Below are positions 1 through 9,657 of a stretch of 64,000 bases of DNA, piece by piece. The translations under genes and the position numbers were made by a program. The notes under the pieces are model-generated. The model did no database searches. It saw only the letters and a list, made by a program, of their open reading frames with translations, and was not told where the DNA came from. The first letter of the stretch is position 1, and each line of letters starts with the position of its first letter. Source of the DNA: JAWXBG01 sp044375415 (lineage in GTDB: Bacteria; Bacteroidota; Bacteroidia; Flavobacteriales_D; Sanyastnellaceae); NCBI GenBank assembly GCA_044375415.1, contig JBILMS010000009.1, positions 8,154 through 72,153 on the forward strand, written 5' to 3'.

Positions 1-1705
1 GGCGCATGGGTCTGTTCAGCTCGACTTTACTATTGAAGCTGATGCACCCGGTTTTCAGTTTAATGGAAGGACGAGTTACAGACCTTGGTTAAAGTCGACT
101 GCTTCGATCGCCGGTGAAACAAATATTGCAAACACTCATTGTCGAAGCGCAGAATTCCGACAGATCTTGGAAGAAATTGAGGAAGTTACCTTTGATGACA
201 ATGAATGGGAAATTTGCTTTTCAAATGCATACGATAATGCAATTAATTATCTCGCGGAAAAGGCTCAAAACCCGGGATACAACACAACGCAACTAATACC
301 TCTTCCGGCATACAATGCAGCAATACTGCTCGATTGTGCAGAATGCATGGGCATTGATTTGGACGCAGATGAATGGGAAAGTGCAATGAACCGATTTGAT
401 CGATTGAGTAAATTTATGACAGTAGATCAAGCGAATTGCGATCAGATAAATCCACAATTATTGCCTGTTGTCATTCGCACAGCTGATGATTTTCAAGCTG
501 AAAATGACCGCGTATTCGACTGCGCTCCCGGTGGTGGAGGCGGCGGTGGCGGTGGTGGTGGATTTTCCAGCGGTGCATTCATGGGTGGTTTAAATCCGGC
601 CAATCGCGATGCATTCGAAAATCTGTGCAGAATACTAAGCTCCGATCCGAACACCAAAGAAGGACCTATTGCAAATGGAGCATGGATCAATGGAGTGATG
701 AATATTCCTTACCAAGTTTGGTTTGAAAATGCGGATACTGCCACAGCAAGCGCTCAAACAGTGATCATACGAGATACCCTTGATATATCAAGATTCGATC
801 TAACAAGCTTCGAATGGCTCGGATTTGGATTCTCCGGCGAGATGTATTCCATTCCTCAAGGAAGGCAAACGCATTATGAAGTAGTCGATCTTCGTCCGGA
901 AATGCCGAACCTCTTAAAGTTCACGGGTACTTACGATCCTCTTACCGGAATTGCTGAAGCGGTTTTCCAGACCTTAGACACACTAACTCTTGATCCAACG
1001 ACAGATCCGTTCCAAGGTTTCTTACCCCCTAACCTGGAACATCCAATTGGTCAGGGATTTGTCGGATTCAGACTGAACAATATCGAAGGGCTGAATAGTG
1101 GTGATGTAATAAGCAATACTGCAGAAATAACCTTTGACGAAAATGAACCCATTCTTACTGGATCCTGGGACCTCAATTTTGACAATGTAAACCCTCTTGC
1201 TGACTTTACTAATGCAACCGAAGTAAACACCGCAACCTTCAACCTTACCTGGTCTGAATTTGATGAGCACAGCGGTATTGAGCACATTGAAATCTATGCC
1301 ATCATCGATAATCAAGCTTTGCTATTTGCTATTGTAGATGGAGCGGTGGAAGAATTGGAAGTTATTTCATCTTTCGGATCAATCCTTGAATTTGGAGTAC
1401 TTTCATACGACTTTGCAGGAAATGTTCAGGGAGATATGGATCTAATGGAGATCTCCGTAATCGATAATATTCAAGCAGTCACTTCTTCGGGCATTGCCAT
1501 TTATCCCAATCCCGCCGATGACTATTTGCAGGTATTTGTTTCCTTTCCCCGAAACGAAAAATGGGTTTTACGCAACACACTAGGTCAAGAAGTTTTGGCC
1601 GGTAGCTTCAATCAGAATCTTCAAAAACTTGATATCGCCGGTCTCTCACCCGGAGCATACACGATGCAATACGGCGAAGATGTACTGACGATTATCATAC
1701 ATTGA
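1..1705 (+). CDS. T9SS-secreted surface protein, 3' part only (type A sorting domain)
   Basis: The reading frame is open from the first bases of the window (codons begin at base 2), so the 5' end lies outside; the internal TTG at 167 is not a credible start. Around 532-562 a run of glycine codons gives an 11-residue poly-Gly tract. The following region (FTGTYDPLTG, then LDPTTDPFQGFLPPN, then GFVGFRL, then TAEITFDENEPI) matches the conserved part of Bacteroidota conserved-repeat surface proteins (I believe DUF7619). An Ig-like segment follows. The last ~75 residues begin with IAIYPNPADDYLQV and contain LRNTLGQ and LSPGAYTM, a typical T9SS type A sorting domain, so the protein is predicted to be exported through the outer membrane and anchored or released. 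A strong hairpin terminator follows. The substrate or partner is unknown. Confidence 0.85.
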   Translation, partial: AHGSVQLDFTIEADAPGFQFNGRTSYRPWLKSTASIAGETNIANTHCRSAEFRQILEEIEEVTFDDNEWEICFSNAYDNAINYLAEKAQNPGYNTTQLIPLPAYNAAILLDCAECMGIDLDADEWESAMNRFDRLSKFMTVDQANCDQINPQLLPVVIRTADDFQAENDRVFDCAPGGGGGGGGGGGFSSGAFMGGLNPANRDAFENLCRILSSDPNTKEGPIANGAWINGVMNIPYQVWFENADTATASAQTVIIRDTLDISRFDLTSFEWLGFGFSGEMYSIPQGRQTHYEVVDLRPEMPNLLKFTGTYDPLTGIAEAVFQTLDTLTLDPTTDPFQGFLPPNLEHPIGQGFVGFRLNNIEGLNSGDVISNTAEITFDENEPILTGSWDLNFDNVNPLADFTNATEVNTATFNLTWSEFDEHSGIEHIEIYAIIDNQALLFAIVDGAVEELEVISSFGSILEFGVLSYDFAGNVQGDMDLMEISVIDNIQAVTSSGIAIYPNPADDYLQVFVSFPRNEKWVLRNTLGQEVLAGSFNQNLQKLDIAGLSPGAYTMQYGEDVLTIIIH

Positions 1706-1724
1706 CTTGGGAGTCAATAAATAG

Positions 1725-1753
1725 AAAAGCCCTCTGAAAGGAGGGCTTTTTTT
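1725..1753 (+). terminator. Rho-independent terminator between convergent genes
   Basis: A perfect 10-bp stem (AAAAGCCCTC at 1725-1734 pairing with GAGGGCTTTT at 1741-1750) with a 6-nt loop and a 7-T run ends the surface-protein gene. The A-rich left flank lets it also serve the convergent minus-strand gene that ends at 1770. Confidence 0.9.
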
Positions 1754-1769
1754 GTATTTCAAAATTTAC

Positions 1770-2258
1770 TTAATCATCCTCTTCCTCTTCGCCTCCTGCT
1801 CCAACCGGAGTGACAACGGCACTATCGAGTTCAGGGTGGCGAATAAGTCCGCCTTTATGCGAAGCTTCAATCAAAAAGTAAATAGCTATTGCAGAAACCA
1901 GCACTGCTCCCGTAGCTGCCAAATTCGACCACTTCCAACCTTTGTACGCAGCAACTAAATATAAAAAAGCAAAAACTGCGGATGCAATAGCAAAAGGCAA
2001 TACCTGTTCTGCCGCTTCTTCATGGTCGTGGATTGCCTGTTCATTCACTCCGGCCAAATGTTCTATTTTTTCCTCAGTGTCTTCTCCTGTTTTGTTGGCC
2101 GGTAAAACACTTAAACCGGATATAAGCAAAATGATAGCACCTGTAGTAAGTGCCTGTGACTTTTTCAATATAAGTGACACGAGCATAACCAATGCGCCTA
2201 TGATTAATCCAATCGAAGGCAGGTGGTTGAATAAATGGTGAAGTTGCTGATCTGACAT
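1770..2258 (-). CDS. Small conserved inner-membrane protein (DUF2231-like), function unknown
   Basis: 162 residues with four hydrophobic segments: about 14-32, 37-53, 87-106 and 112-130. The N-terminus LHHLFNHLPSIG has clustered histidines and resembles the H-rich start of DUF2231-type membrane proteins found beside cytochrome and electron-transport genes in Bacteroidota; that family assignment is an inference. A charged loop (about 55-85) lies between helices 2 and 3, and the C-terminus is acidic (EEEEDD). It stands alone here, with its start 122 bp from the divergent gene at 2381. A TACCTTGC sequence just upstream on the minus strand may be its -7 element. No catalytic motif is visible. Confidence 0.7.
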   Translation of the reverse strand: MSDQQLHHLFNHLPSIGLIIGALVMLVSLILKKSQALTTGAIILLISGLSVLPANKTGEDTEEKIEHLAGVNEQAIHDHEEAAEQVLPFAIASAVFAFLYLVAAYKGWKWSNLAATGAVLVSAIAIYFLIEASHKGGLIRHPELDSAVVTPVGAGGEEEEDD

Positions 2259-2355
2259 AATAATAGAGTTAATTTTAGTGCAAGGTATGAAAGTTCGAAT
2301 TGCAAAATCATATGAGAATAATCATACGAGCAGGGTAAGCCTTCCCCTCTTTCCC

Positions 2356-2363
2356 TATATTTG
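2356..2363 (+). promoter_or_regulatory. Bacteroidota -7 promoter element
   Basis: TATATTTG matches TAnnTTTG exactly, 17 nt before the ATG at 2381. The implied leader is about 10-13 nt. No clear -33 TTG is seen at the usual distance. Confidence 0.55.
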
Positions 2364-2380
2364 AGTTTCAAGCCACTCAA

Positions 2381-4024
2381 ATGAAGAAACAACTTATTGA
2401 TCGTTTGCAAGAAGTATCCATTGGTTTTGATTCGTTGACCATTCAACGAAAATCAGATCTTCTAAAAGAACTTCAAAATGATACATTCCGAATGAATAGT
2501 GAACTCATTCGATTACACGATCTTCTTTTATTTATACTCGCCCATCCAAGCAGTGAAATTGAAAGCTTGCAGGTAGAAAAAGTGCTCTCCAAAGTTTCAT
2601 CTTATCTTAAAAAACAGAAGTTCAAAATACCCGAAGAACTTACAAACTCCGGTCTTCCGTTCACACCTATCGTTAGCCAATTTTCGCATGACTTTTTGGA
2701 ATGGATATCACAATATCCACATTGCGATCATGTATTCGACTTCAATCACCATGGCGAAATAATGCCCGGTAAACTCATCAAAAACGTACTACCCTTTGTT
2801 GAAAGACTCGACATCGACGAATCTGCCAATTGGCAAGAAGTTTTTGAGCAGCTTGGTGTTCGGAATAGATACCAGCAGAATTTCGTTGTAAATGTCTTTT
2901 CTTCATTCAACGGAAGACCTCATTTGAAGGACTTCTTTTTTGATTCACTCTACTTGTACACCACTCTTTATCCCAAAAACGAAAAGTTTTCCCGTTCCTA
3001 TAATCGCCTGCCGGTCCACGAAATTTACTATCACACAGAAATTCTGAAAAAATATGATTTTCTCGGAATACTCAATTCTCCCTTACCTAAAGAGAGAACA
3101 ATGAACTCAAGTGAGAGAACACTCGTTGTTGATTGTCTAAAAAACACCATGGCATTAACAGCCCGAGAAACAGATCCGGCAACCTTTATGGAACCCGATT
3201 CCATGAAACTATTCGATTTAGAAAGAGGAATCAGTGTTGCCATTTTCGGAATGAAAACGCTACGGCAATTGCCCTTCGAAACGTATTTCGGTTTTACACT
3301 ATTCAAGAATGGCTTACCTGCTGCCTATGGTGGAGCATGGGTATTCGGGAAACGTGCTCGATTTGGAATAAACATTTTTGAACCATACAGAGGAGGCGAA
3401 TCCGGAATTGTGATGGGACAAATTCTTCGGGTTTATCGACAAAATTTTGGCATAGACTTTATCGAAATTGAAGCTTATCAATTTGGACAAGATAATCCGG
3501 ATGGTATAAAGTCCGGTGCCTATTGGTTCTATTACAAACATGGATTCCGTTCGATTGACAAAGAGCTGAAAAACCTCGCTGAATCGGAAAAGAAAAAGAT
3601 GTCCGACAAACCGGGGTATCGCAGTTCAGAAAAAACCCTGATACGTTTTACCGCGTGTAATATGGCCTTAATGCTCACCCCTGAAACTCCGCCCGATGTT
3701 ACAGAGTTAAACGCCATGATTCGAAAAAATATCAATACTCGCTTTCAGAGCAACCGAACTCTAGCGTTGCAAACTGCTTTAAATTCCATACGAAAAACAC
3801 TTCCGAATATTCTCGAAAGTAACGAGAGCTACCATGTGGCAAGCGAATGGGCCCTATTACTTCAGGCTAGAGGTTTATTCGAGAATAATAACTCGGATGG
3901 TATCCTTATAAAAGTGGAAGAAATTATCCGATTAAGAATTTCAAACCTTTATCAATATCAACAAAAGATGGACGGTATGATCGCTGCAATTATGGGAGAA
4001 ATTAAGAGACGAACTAATCGTTGA
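2381..4024 (+). CDS. Large protein of unknown function with GNAT-like segment
   Basis: 547 residues, soluble, with no signal peptide. The N-terminal ~280 residues show no motif I recognise. From about residue 295 to 395 there is a conserved-looking block: FGFTLFKNGLPAAYGGAW, then a run rich in G and R (FEPYRGGESG), then IEIEAYQFGQDN and GAYWFYYKHGFRSID. The last part resembles the C-terminal beta-alpha unit of GNAT acetyltransferases (xxWFYxKxGFR), with the RGGESG stretch at the place of the acetyl-CoA loop, so I infer a GNAT-like fold fused to a larger helical protein. The C-terminal ~130 residues are helical. The gene is monocistronic, converges with the TolC gene and has a short leader. 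The substrate cannot be named. Confidence 0.75.
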   Translation: MKKQLIDRLQEVSIGFDSLTIQRKSDLLKELQNDTFRMNSELIRLHDLLLFILAHPSSEIESLQVEKVLSKVSSYLKKQKFKIPEELTNSGLPFTPIVSQFSHDFLEWISQYPHCDHVFDFNHHGEIMPGKLIKNVLPFVERLDIDESANWQEVFEQLGVRNRYQQNFVVNVFSSFNGRPHLKDFFFDSLYLYTTLYPKNEKFSRSYNRLPVHEIYYHTEILKKYDFLGILNSPLPKERTMNSSERTLVVDCLKNTMALTARETDPATFMEPDSMKLFDLERGISVAIFGMKTLRQLPFETYFGFTLFKNGLPAAYGGAWVFGKRARFGINIFEPYRGGESGIVMGQILRVYRQNFGIDFIEIEAYQFGQDNPDGIKSGAYWFYYKHGFRSIDKELKNLAESEKKKMSDKPGYRSSEKTLIRFTACNMALMLTPETPPDVTELNAMIRKNINTRFQSNRTLALQTALNSIRKTLPNILESNESYHVASEWALLLQARGLFENNNSDGILIKVEEIIRLRISNLYQYQQKMDGMIAAIMGEIKRRTNR

Positions 4025-4031
4025 GCCTAAA

Positions 4032-5330
4032 TTACAATTTGCCCGAAAGTAATAGTAACTCTGTTTCCGAAATTTTAATTTCGTATTCTAAGTCGAATAG
4101 ACGGGTTATAGCCTGTTGATAGGACAACTCTGCTTCTCTGACCTCAAGGATCCCAGCTTGACCCAAGCGAAAACGATTTTGAGCAATTTCAAAATTTTCG
4201 TTTGCTAGTTCCACGGTGGTAAGTTGCAATTCGCGCATTTGAACATAATTCGAATAAGCGTTTACCAACGATTCAAACCGTGTCAAAAGTGTAAGCTTTA
4301 GCTCTTCGTACTGAAGTTTAGTTATTTCTGTTTGCAATAAGGCCACCTCTTTACGTGTGCCTATGGTTCCTCCCGTAAATACGGGAACTCCCACATTTAT
4401 ACCGGCCACCGGTCCATAGTTCCTATTGAGTAGTGAAAAGCCCGCTGAATTATCGGTCCGTGAAAAATTATAAGCTCCACTCAATGTAACGGTGGGCAAT
4501 CTTTCGCCACTTACCGATTTTACCATCAACTCAGAAATCTCATTTGATTTTTTTGCAACAGTCAATTCCCAATTAGTGCTTAGCATGTCTTGCTTCATCT
4601 GAGCCACATCCCAAATAGAACGAATAGGAATCTTAAATGAAAGAATGGGTACTGTATTCTCTTCTTTTCCCATCAATAAATTCAACTCCTGACCCAAGTT
4701 GATCAACTCTAATTCAAGAGTTCGAACGGCCTGTTGCTGAGCATTTTTATCGACCTCCGCTTGCAACCAAAATGTCTTAGAAGATACACCTGCTTCATAA
4801 GATGCCTTAGCTATGGAAGCCCGCTCTTCATTTAGCTTGCCTATTTCCCTGCCCTGTTCTACTTGCTTTGCCACACGCACATAACTCATATACGCGACTG
4901 TTACATCTCGAACCAACTGAGACAACTGATTTTTAAGTTGAATTTCACTTAAACTTTGTAACTCTTCTAGTCGTTCTCTCTCAATAGATATTCGAAAACC
5001 GCTAAAGATTGTCCAATCGAGTGCAACGAAAGCGGCCAAATTGTTTCCTGAAGCATTCGCTGAAGTAATCTCCTGTCCTGTTGCAAATCGCTGATAGATA
5101 TTACTTGTTGAATATTGGTCGGAGATTCCTGCAGCTATCGAAGGCATCTGTCCTGCCATACCCGGCGTATTCAATGTTGTGGCAATGTCCTTATCCAATT
5201 GTGCAATCCGAACTCCATAGTTTTTCGAAAGTGATTCTGCAATGACTTGATCGAGATTCAGCGAATCCATTTGGGCACAGAAACTTAATGAAAGCAATAC
5301 CATTCCTGCAGCAAAAACTAATTTTCTCAT
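4032..5330 (-). CDS. TolC-family outer-membrane efflux channel
   Basis: 432 residues beginning with a signal peptide (MRKLVFAAGMVLLSLSFCAQ). The body shows the two repeated helical hairpins with coiled-coil character and the short beta strands typical of TolC/OEP proteins. Examples are TIFSGFRISIERERLEEL in the first repeat and a second repeat around VGVPVFTGGTIGTRKEVAL. It is the last gene of an adaptor-pump-channel operon on the minus strand and overlaps the pump stop codon by 4 bp (ATGA), so translation is probably coupled. The role is the exit duct of a tripartite RND pump across the outer membrane. Confidence 0.93.
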   Translation of the reverse strand: MRKLVFAAGMVLLSLSFCAQMDSLNLDQVIAESLSKNYGVRIAQLDKDIATTLNTPGMAGQMPSIAAGISDQYSTSNIYQRFATGQEITSANASGNNLAAFVALDWTIFSGFRISIERERLEELQSLSEIQLKNQLSQLVRDVTVAYMSYVRVAKQVEQGREIGKLNEERASIAKASYEAGVSSKTFWLQAEVDKNAQQQAVRTLELELINLGQELNLLMGKEENTVPILSFKIPIRSIWDVAQMKQDMLSTNWELTVAKKSNEISELMVKSVSGERLPTVTLSGAYNFSRTDNSAGFSLLNRNYGPVAGINVGVPVFTGGTIGTRKEVALLQTEITKLQYEELKLTLLTRFESLVNAYSNYVQMRELQLTTVELANENFEIAQNRFRLGQAGILEVREAELSYQQAITRLFDLEYEIKISETELLLLSGKL

Positions 5331-8300
5331 TCTCCAATCGGTTTTACTTCAATATTCTTTCGCACTTTTTTCGACGCGATATATGTATAAGAAGCGGGTA
5401 CCACAAATAAAGTAAGAAACAACGAAAACATAATTCCTCCAACTACTACTATGCCCAGAGGAATACGACTTTGAGCTCCAGCTCCCAATGCCAATGCAAT
5501 GGGAAGAGCGCCCAAGGCTGTAGCTAAGCTAGTCATTAAGATTGGACGCAAACGTGAAACTGAAGCTTCAAGCACAGCATCCGATTTAGTAAGCCCTCTG
5601 GCCCTTTGTTGATTTGCAAACTCAACAATTAATATCCCATTTTTTGTTACAAGACCAATCAACATGATCATTCCAATTTGTGAGAATATATTCAGTGTCT
5701 GATCAAATAGCCACAAAGACAAGAGAGCCCCTGCCAAGGCCAATGGAACCGTCAGCATGATAATAAACGGATCTCTAAAGCTTTCAAATTGTGCCGCCAA
5801 AATGAGATATACAAGAATTAAAGCGAGGATAAATGCGAAGGATGTATTGCTAGCACTTTCTGCAAAATCTCTCGAAGCTCCCGAAAGTGATGTTTCAAAC
5901 GAATCATCCAGCACACTTTTGGCAATTTTTTCCATTTGCTGAATACCGTCACCCTCAGTGAAACCCGGCGCCAAGGCCGCCGATATCGTAGCTGACTTAT
6001 ATCGATTGTAGTGGAAAATTGTAGGGGGCTCACTCGTCTCAACCACGTTTATCAGATTATCCAATTGAATCAATTGGCCTTTATTATTTCTAACGTACAA
6101 AGCGCTGAGATCAGAGGGCTCATCCATATAATTTCTTTCAACTTGACCTATAACTTGATACTGTTTTCCATTCATCATGAAATAACCAAAACGACGGCCA
6201 CTTAAAGCCAATTGGATTGTATTACTTACATCGAGAACAGATACACCCAACTCATTTGATTTAACACGATCAATCGTAATTTGTAACTCCGGCTTATTAA
6301 ATTTCAAGTTCACATCGGCATTGCCAAACGTCGGATTCGCACGCACCGAATCCATGAATTGTGGAAGTACCTTTTCCAATTTATCAAAATCGAAATTCTG
6401 CAACACGAACTGCACCGGCAATTGACTGCCCGAGGAAAGTGAAGTCGATATTGTAGGCTCCTGATTCGGGAAAACCCTCGCTTCGGGCATCCTCGAAAAT
6501 AGTTTAGTCATGCGCTCATAAACCTGTTGTTGAGTCCGTTCGCGTTGATCGGGATCCTTTAACATAACAAACATAAAACCGCTGTTACCGGCACCCTGAC
6601 CACGCATAGACGGGGAAGCGATTCCAAAAACCATTTTTAATTCGGATATGCTGTCCATCACCAATTGAGATGCCTCGGAAATAAATCGATCAGTCATATC
6701 GAAATCTGTTCCTTCAGGCAAAGTAACTGCTGCCCGGATGTTGCTTCTATCTTCCAAAGGCGCCAATTCGGATTTCAGATCACCAAAAAGGAAAATCATC
6801 ATTGCTACGCATACCATAACAAGCCCCAATCCTATCCATCGGCGTTTTAATAGAGAGACCAACATTCTTCTGTAAGTATTCTCCATACCTTGAAAGAAAG
6901 GTTCGGTCTTCGTGTAGAACCACGAATGTCGAGCTCCTTCTATGGTAAGTTTTAAGTTTAAAACAGGTGTGAGAGTAAGAGAAACAAAAGCAGAAATCAA
7001 AACCGCAGATGCCAAGACTATTCCAAATTCTCGGAAAAGTCGACCTGTAAATCCCTCAAGAAATATTACCGGAATAAATACCACAGCCAAGGTGACGGAA
7101 GTAGAAATTACTGCAAAAAATATTTCAGAAACTCCGGTGCGAACAGCCGTGTATTTATCTACGCCGCGTTCTATCTTTTTGTAGATATTTTCTGTTACGA
7201 CAATACCATCATCTACCACCAATCCCGTTGCCAAGACTATGGCTAGAAGAGTCAAGATATTAATTGAAAACCCAAACAAATACATTACAAAAAAAGCACC
7301 GATGATCGATACGGGGATATCGATGAGTGGTCGAAGCGCTATGCTCCAGTTTCTGAAAAATGCATATACAATAAGCACTACAAGTACAAATGCGATCAAC
7401 AGTGTCTCTTCAACTTCAGATATCGCCTGTACTACAAATCGAGATTTGTCCCGAGCGATGTCAATAATAATATCAGGTGGTAATTCCTTTTGTATTTCGT
7501 CAAATCGACGATAAAATTCCTTGGCTATATCAACGTAATTCGAACCCGGCTGAGGGATTATTGCCAAGGACACATTGTAGGTATTATTTCTTCGGGCCGA
7601 TGTCTCTTCAATCTCGGCTGCAATTTCAGCCCATCCGACATCACTGAGACGGATAATCCGACCGCTTTCTTGGCGAATTATAAGATTGGCAAAATCGGCT
7701 TCTGAAGTAAGTCGACCAAATGTTTTAACATTAAGCTCCGTGGCATCTCCTCTAATTTTTCCTCCGGGCAGATCTACATTTTCCTTATTCAGAGCAGCAA
7801 CTATATCTTGCATCACAACACCGTGAGCCATCATGCGCGCCGGATCTATTCGCAGACGCATAGCAGGGCGTTTTAAGCCATAAAGCTGCACAGCGCTCAC
7901 TCCCGGAATGGATTGAATCTTTTCCAAAAGAACATTTTCAGCGTATTCACTCAATTCAGTGATGGAGCGAGTGGAACTTTGAACAGGCATAAAAATAATC
8001 GGATCACCACTAGCATCAGCTTTAGAAACAACAGGTGGTGCATCGATATCCTGCGGTAAATTGCTCAGCGCTTGAGAAACTTTATCCCGAACATCATTTG
8101 CTGCACGCTCCAAATCTTCGCTCAAATCAAATTCGATGGTAATAGTGCTTGAACCTAAAGAAGAAGACGATAAAATAGACTGTATGCCTTGAACACCATT
8201 GATCGATTTTTCAAGTGGTTCGGTAATCTGAGATTCGACAATCTCCGCATTAGCACCTGTATAAGAAGTTCGAACGGTAATGTTAGGTGGGTCGATAGCA

Positions 8301-8413
8301 GGATATTCCCGTATACCGAGGTACTGGTACCCTAGCACACCAAAAAACACGATGACCACATTCATCACCACTACCAGAACAGGTCTGCGTATCGAGAGTT
8401 CTGCAAAATTCAT
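5327..8413 (-). CDS. RND efflux pump, HAE1-like permease subunit
   Basis: 1028 residues, the usual length for HAE1 family RND pumps. The N-terminus has a first transmembrane helix followed by REYPAIDPPNITVRTSYTGA, the family signature. A periplasmic porter domain follows, then a cluster of helices with the proton-relay region (GLVVDDGIVVTENIYK), the second porter domain, and a second helix cluster (GLVTKNGILIVEFANQ). It would use proton flow to expel drugs, detergents or lipophilic compounds from the periplasm. It lies between the adaptor (directly abutting, stop and start adjacent at 8413/8414) and the TolC gene. The substrate is not deducible from the sequence. Confidence 0.95.
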   Translation of the reverse strand: MNFAELSIRRPVLVVVMNVVIVFFGVLGYQYLGIREYPAIDPPNITVRTSYTGANAEIVESQITEPLEKSINGVQGIQSILSSSSLGSSTITIEFDLSEDLERAANDVRDKVSQALSNLPQDIDAPPVVSKADASGDPIIFMPVQSSTRSITELSEYAENVLLEKIQSIPGVSAVQLYGLKRPAMRLRIDPARMMAHGVVMQDIVAALNKENVDLPGGKIRGDATELNVKTFGRLTSEADFANLIIRQESGRIIRLSDVGWAEIAAEIEETSARRNNTYNVSLAIIPQPGSNYVDIAKEFYRRFDEIQKELPPDIIIDIARDKSRFVVQAISEVEETLLIAFVLVVLIVYAFFRNWSIALRPLIDIPVSIIGAFFVMYLFGFSINILTLLAIVLATGLVVDDGIVVTENIYKKIERGVDKYTAVRTGVSEIFFAVISTSVTLAVVFIPVIFLEGFTGRLFREFGIVLASAVLISAFVSLTLTPVLNLKLTIEGARHSWFYTKTEPFFQGMENTYRRMLVSLLKRRWIGLGLVMVCVAMMIFLFGDLKSELAPLEDRSNIRAAVTLPEGTDFDMTDRFISEASQLVMDSISELKMVFGIASPSMRGQGAGNSGFMFVMLKDPDQRERTQQQVYERMTKLFSRMPEARVFPNQEPTISTSLSSGSQLPVQFVLQNFDFDKLEKVLPQFMDSVRANPTFGNADVNLKFNKPELQITIDRVKSNELGVSVLDVSNTIQLALSGRRFGYFMMNGKQYQVIGQVERNYMDEPSDLSALYVRNNKGQLIQLDNLINVVETSEPPTIFHYNRYKSATISAALAPGFTEGDGIQQMEKIAKSVLDDSFETSLSGASRDFAESASNTSFAFILALILVYLILAAQFESFRDPFIIMLTVPLALAGALLSLWLFDQTLNIFSQIGMIMLIGLVTKNGILIVEFANQQRARGLTKSDAVLEASVSRLRPILMTSLATALGALPIALALGAGAQSRIPLGIVVVGGIMFSLFLTLFVVPASYTYIASKKVRKNIEVKPIGE

Positions 8414-9466
8414 TTAGTTCTGTTCAGTAACGTTTGAAAATACCATCGGAGCATTCGGACGAAGAAAGAGTACACCTGTTACAGCAATGGTGTCACCACT
8501 TTGTAAACCTTGCGTAATCTCAACCAATTCGTTTTGGCGTACACCTGTTTCAACGGGAGTGAAACTAGCCTTGCCACCTCTATTTACAATCACAACCTTC
8601 TTGCGACCCTGCGGAATAATACACTGCGATGGCACCATGATAGAAGCAGAGCTTACGTCCAATGGAAGCTTCACATTCGCAAAAGATCCGGGAACCAAGA
8701 TCGGATTTCCTTCAATTAGCGCTCGCACATTGAGATTTCTAGTGTCCATATCCACAGATTCTTCGCTGGCAATTACTCGAGCTATATGTACAGTGGTATC
8801 AGCACCCATCGTAAATTGAACCTTCAAGTCCTTTTTAATAAATGAACTATACTTCTCCGGAACTGAAAAATCAATTTTCAAATCATTTTTACTTCGAATC
8901 GTGCAAATGGATACTTGTTGATTTACCATGGCTCCCATGGACACCTGACGCAAACCCACGATGCCATTGTAAGGTGCTCTTATTTCCGTTTTTGAGATAG
9001 AGGCACGTATAACGTCAGACTGCGCCTCAAGAACCTGCACTTGAAGCACTGCCTGATCATATTCCTGTCTCGCGATGCCATTCACACCTAGTAATTCCGA
9101 CAATCTTTTTTCCGTTTCTTTTGCCAACTTCAATTGAGCCTCAGTGCTTTTAAGTTGGGCTTGTAGATCCGCATCGTATAATTTGACCAATAAATCGCCC
9201 TTGGCAACAGTTTGTCCTTCTGGGATATTCAAGCTAATAATCCGACCGTTAACTTCGGGGTAGATAATCGTTTCATCCATCGACAAAACAGTCCCGGAAG
9301 CCATGACCGTAGAAGACAATTCACCGGGACGAATGATTAAACCCTCAACCGGAATAGCAGCTGATGCAGTTTTACCTTGCGGCCTGTTCTCATCGGCTCC
9401 ACAAGAGAGTAACAGCAATGAAATACCAGCTATTACCGTGAACTTTATAATACGTTTTGAAGTCAA
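8414..9466 (-). CDS. RND efflux periplasmic adaptor lipoprotein (membrane fusion protein)
   Basis: 350 residues with a lipoprotein signal (LLLLSC, Cys 22). The order is that of a membrane fusion protein: a first biotinyl-lipoyl half (GRIISLNIPEGQTVAKGDLLVKL), a helical hairpin, a second half (IRAPYNGIVGLRQVSMGAMV), then beta-barrel and membrane-proximal domains ending VTGVLFLRPNAPM. It bridges the inner-membrane pump and the TolC channel. The start codon is TTG (complement of 9464-9466). No upstream ATG is available, and the TTG gives a normal-length lipoprotein signal. It is the first gene of the three-gene operon. Confidence 0.93.
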   Translation of the reverse strand: MTSKRIIKFTVIAGISLLLLSCGADENRPQGKTASAAIPVEGLIIRPGELSSTVMASGTVLSMDETIIYPEVNGRIISLNIPEGQTVAKGDLLVKLYDADLQAQLKSTEAQLKLAKETEKRLSELLGVNGIARQEYDQAVLQVQVLEAQSDVIRASISKTEIRAPYNGIVGLRQVSMGAMVNQQVSICTIRSKNDLKIDFSVPEKYSSFIKKDLKVQFTMGADTTVHIARVIASEESVDMDTRNLNVRALIEGNPILVPGSFANVKLPLDVSSASIMVPSQCIIPQGRKKVVIVNRGGKASFTPVETGVRQNELVEITQGLQSGDTIAVTGVLFLRPNAPMVFSNVTEQN

Positions 9467-9623
9467 TGGCTTGCAGTTTTATGGGTCGAAAAACGACCAA
9501 ATGATAGGTCCGAAAGATACTCGACTGACCGAACTAGAGAAACAAACCAAGATCAATAAAAGTCTTAAAACATCCCAATCTTCAATTCTTGTCTCCAGAA
9601 ATGACTCAAAATCAGTATATCTG

Positions 9624-9653
9624 TTGGTGTACTCAGAACACTTCCTACATTTG
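9624..9653 (+). promoter_or_regulatory. Bacteroidota promoter (TTG-N19-TACATTTG), near-leaderless
   Basis: TTG at 9624-9626 and TACATTTG at 9646-9653 are separated by 19 nt, fitting the -33/-7 consensus. The -7 element ends only 4 nt before the ATG at 9658, so the transcript should have little or no 5' leader. Confidence 0.7.
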
Positions 9654-9657
9654 AATT

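Noticed and set aside
4032..9466. RND operon as a novel system
   Set aside because: Complete and ordinary adaptor-pump-TolC order with expected motifs; no unusual gene included.
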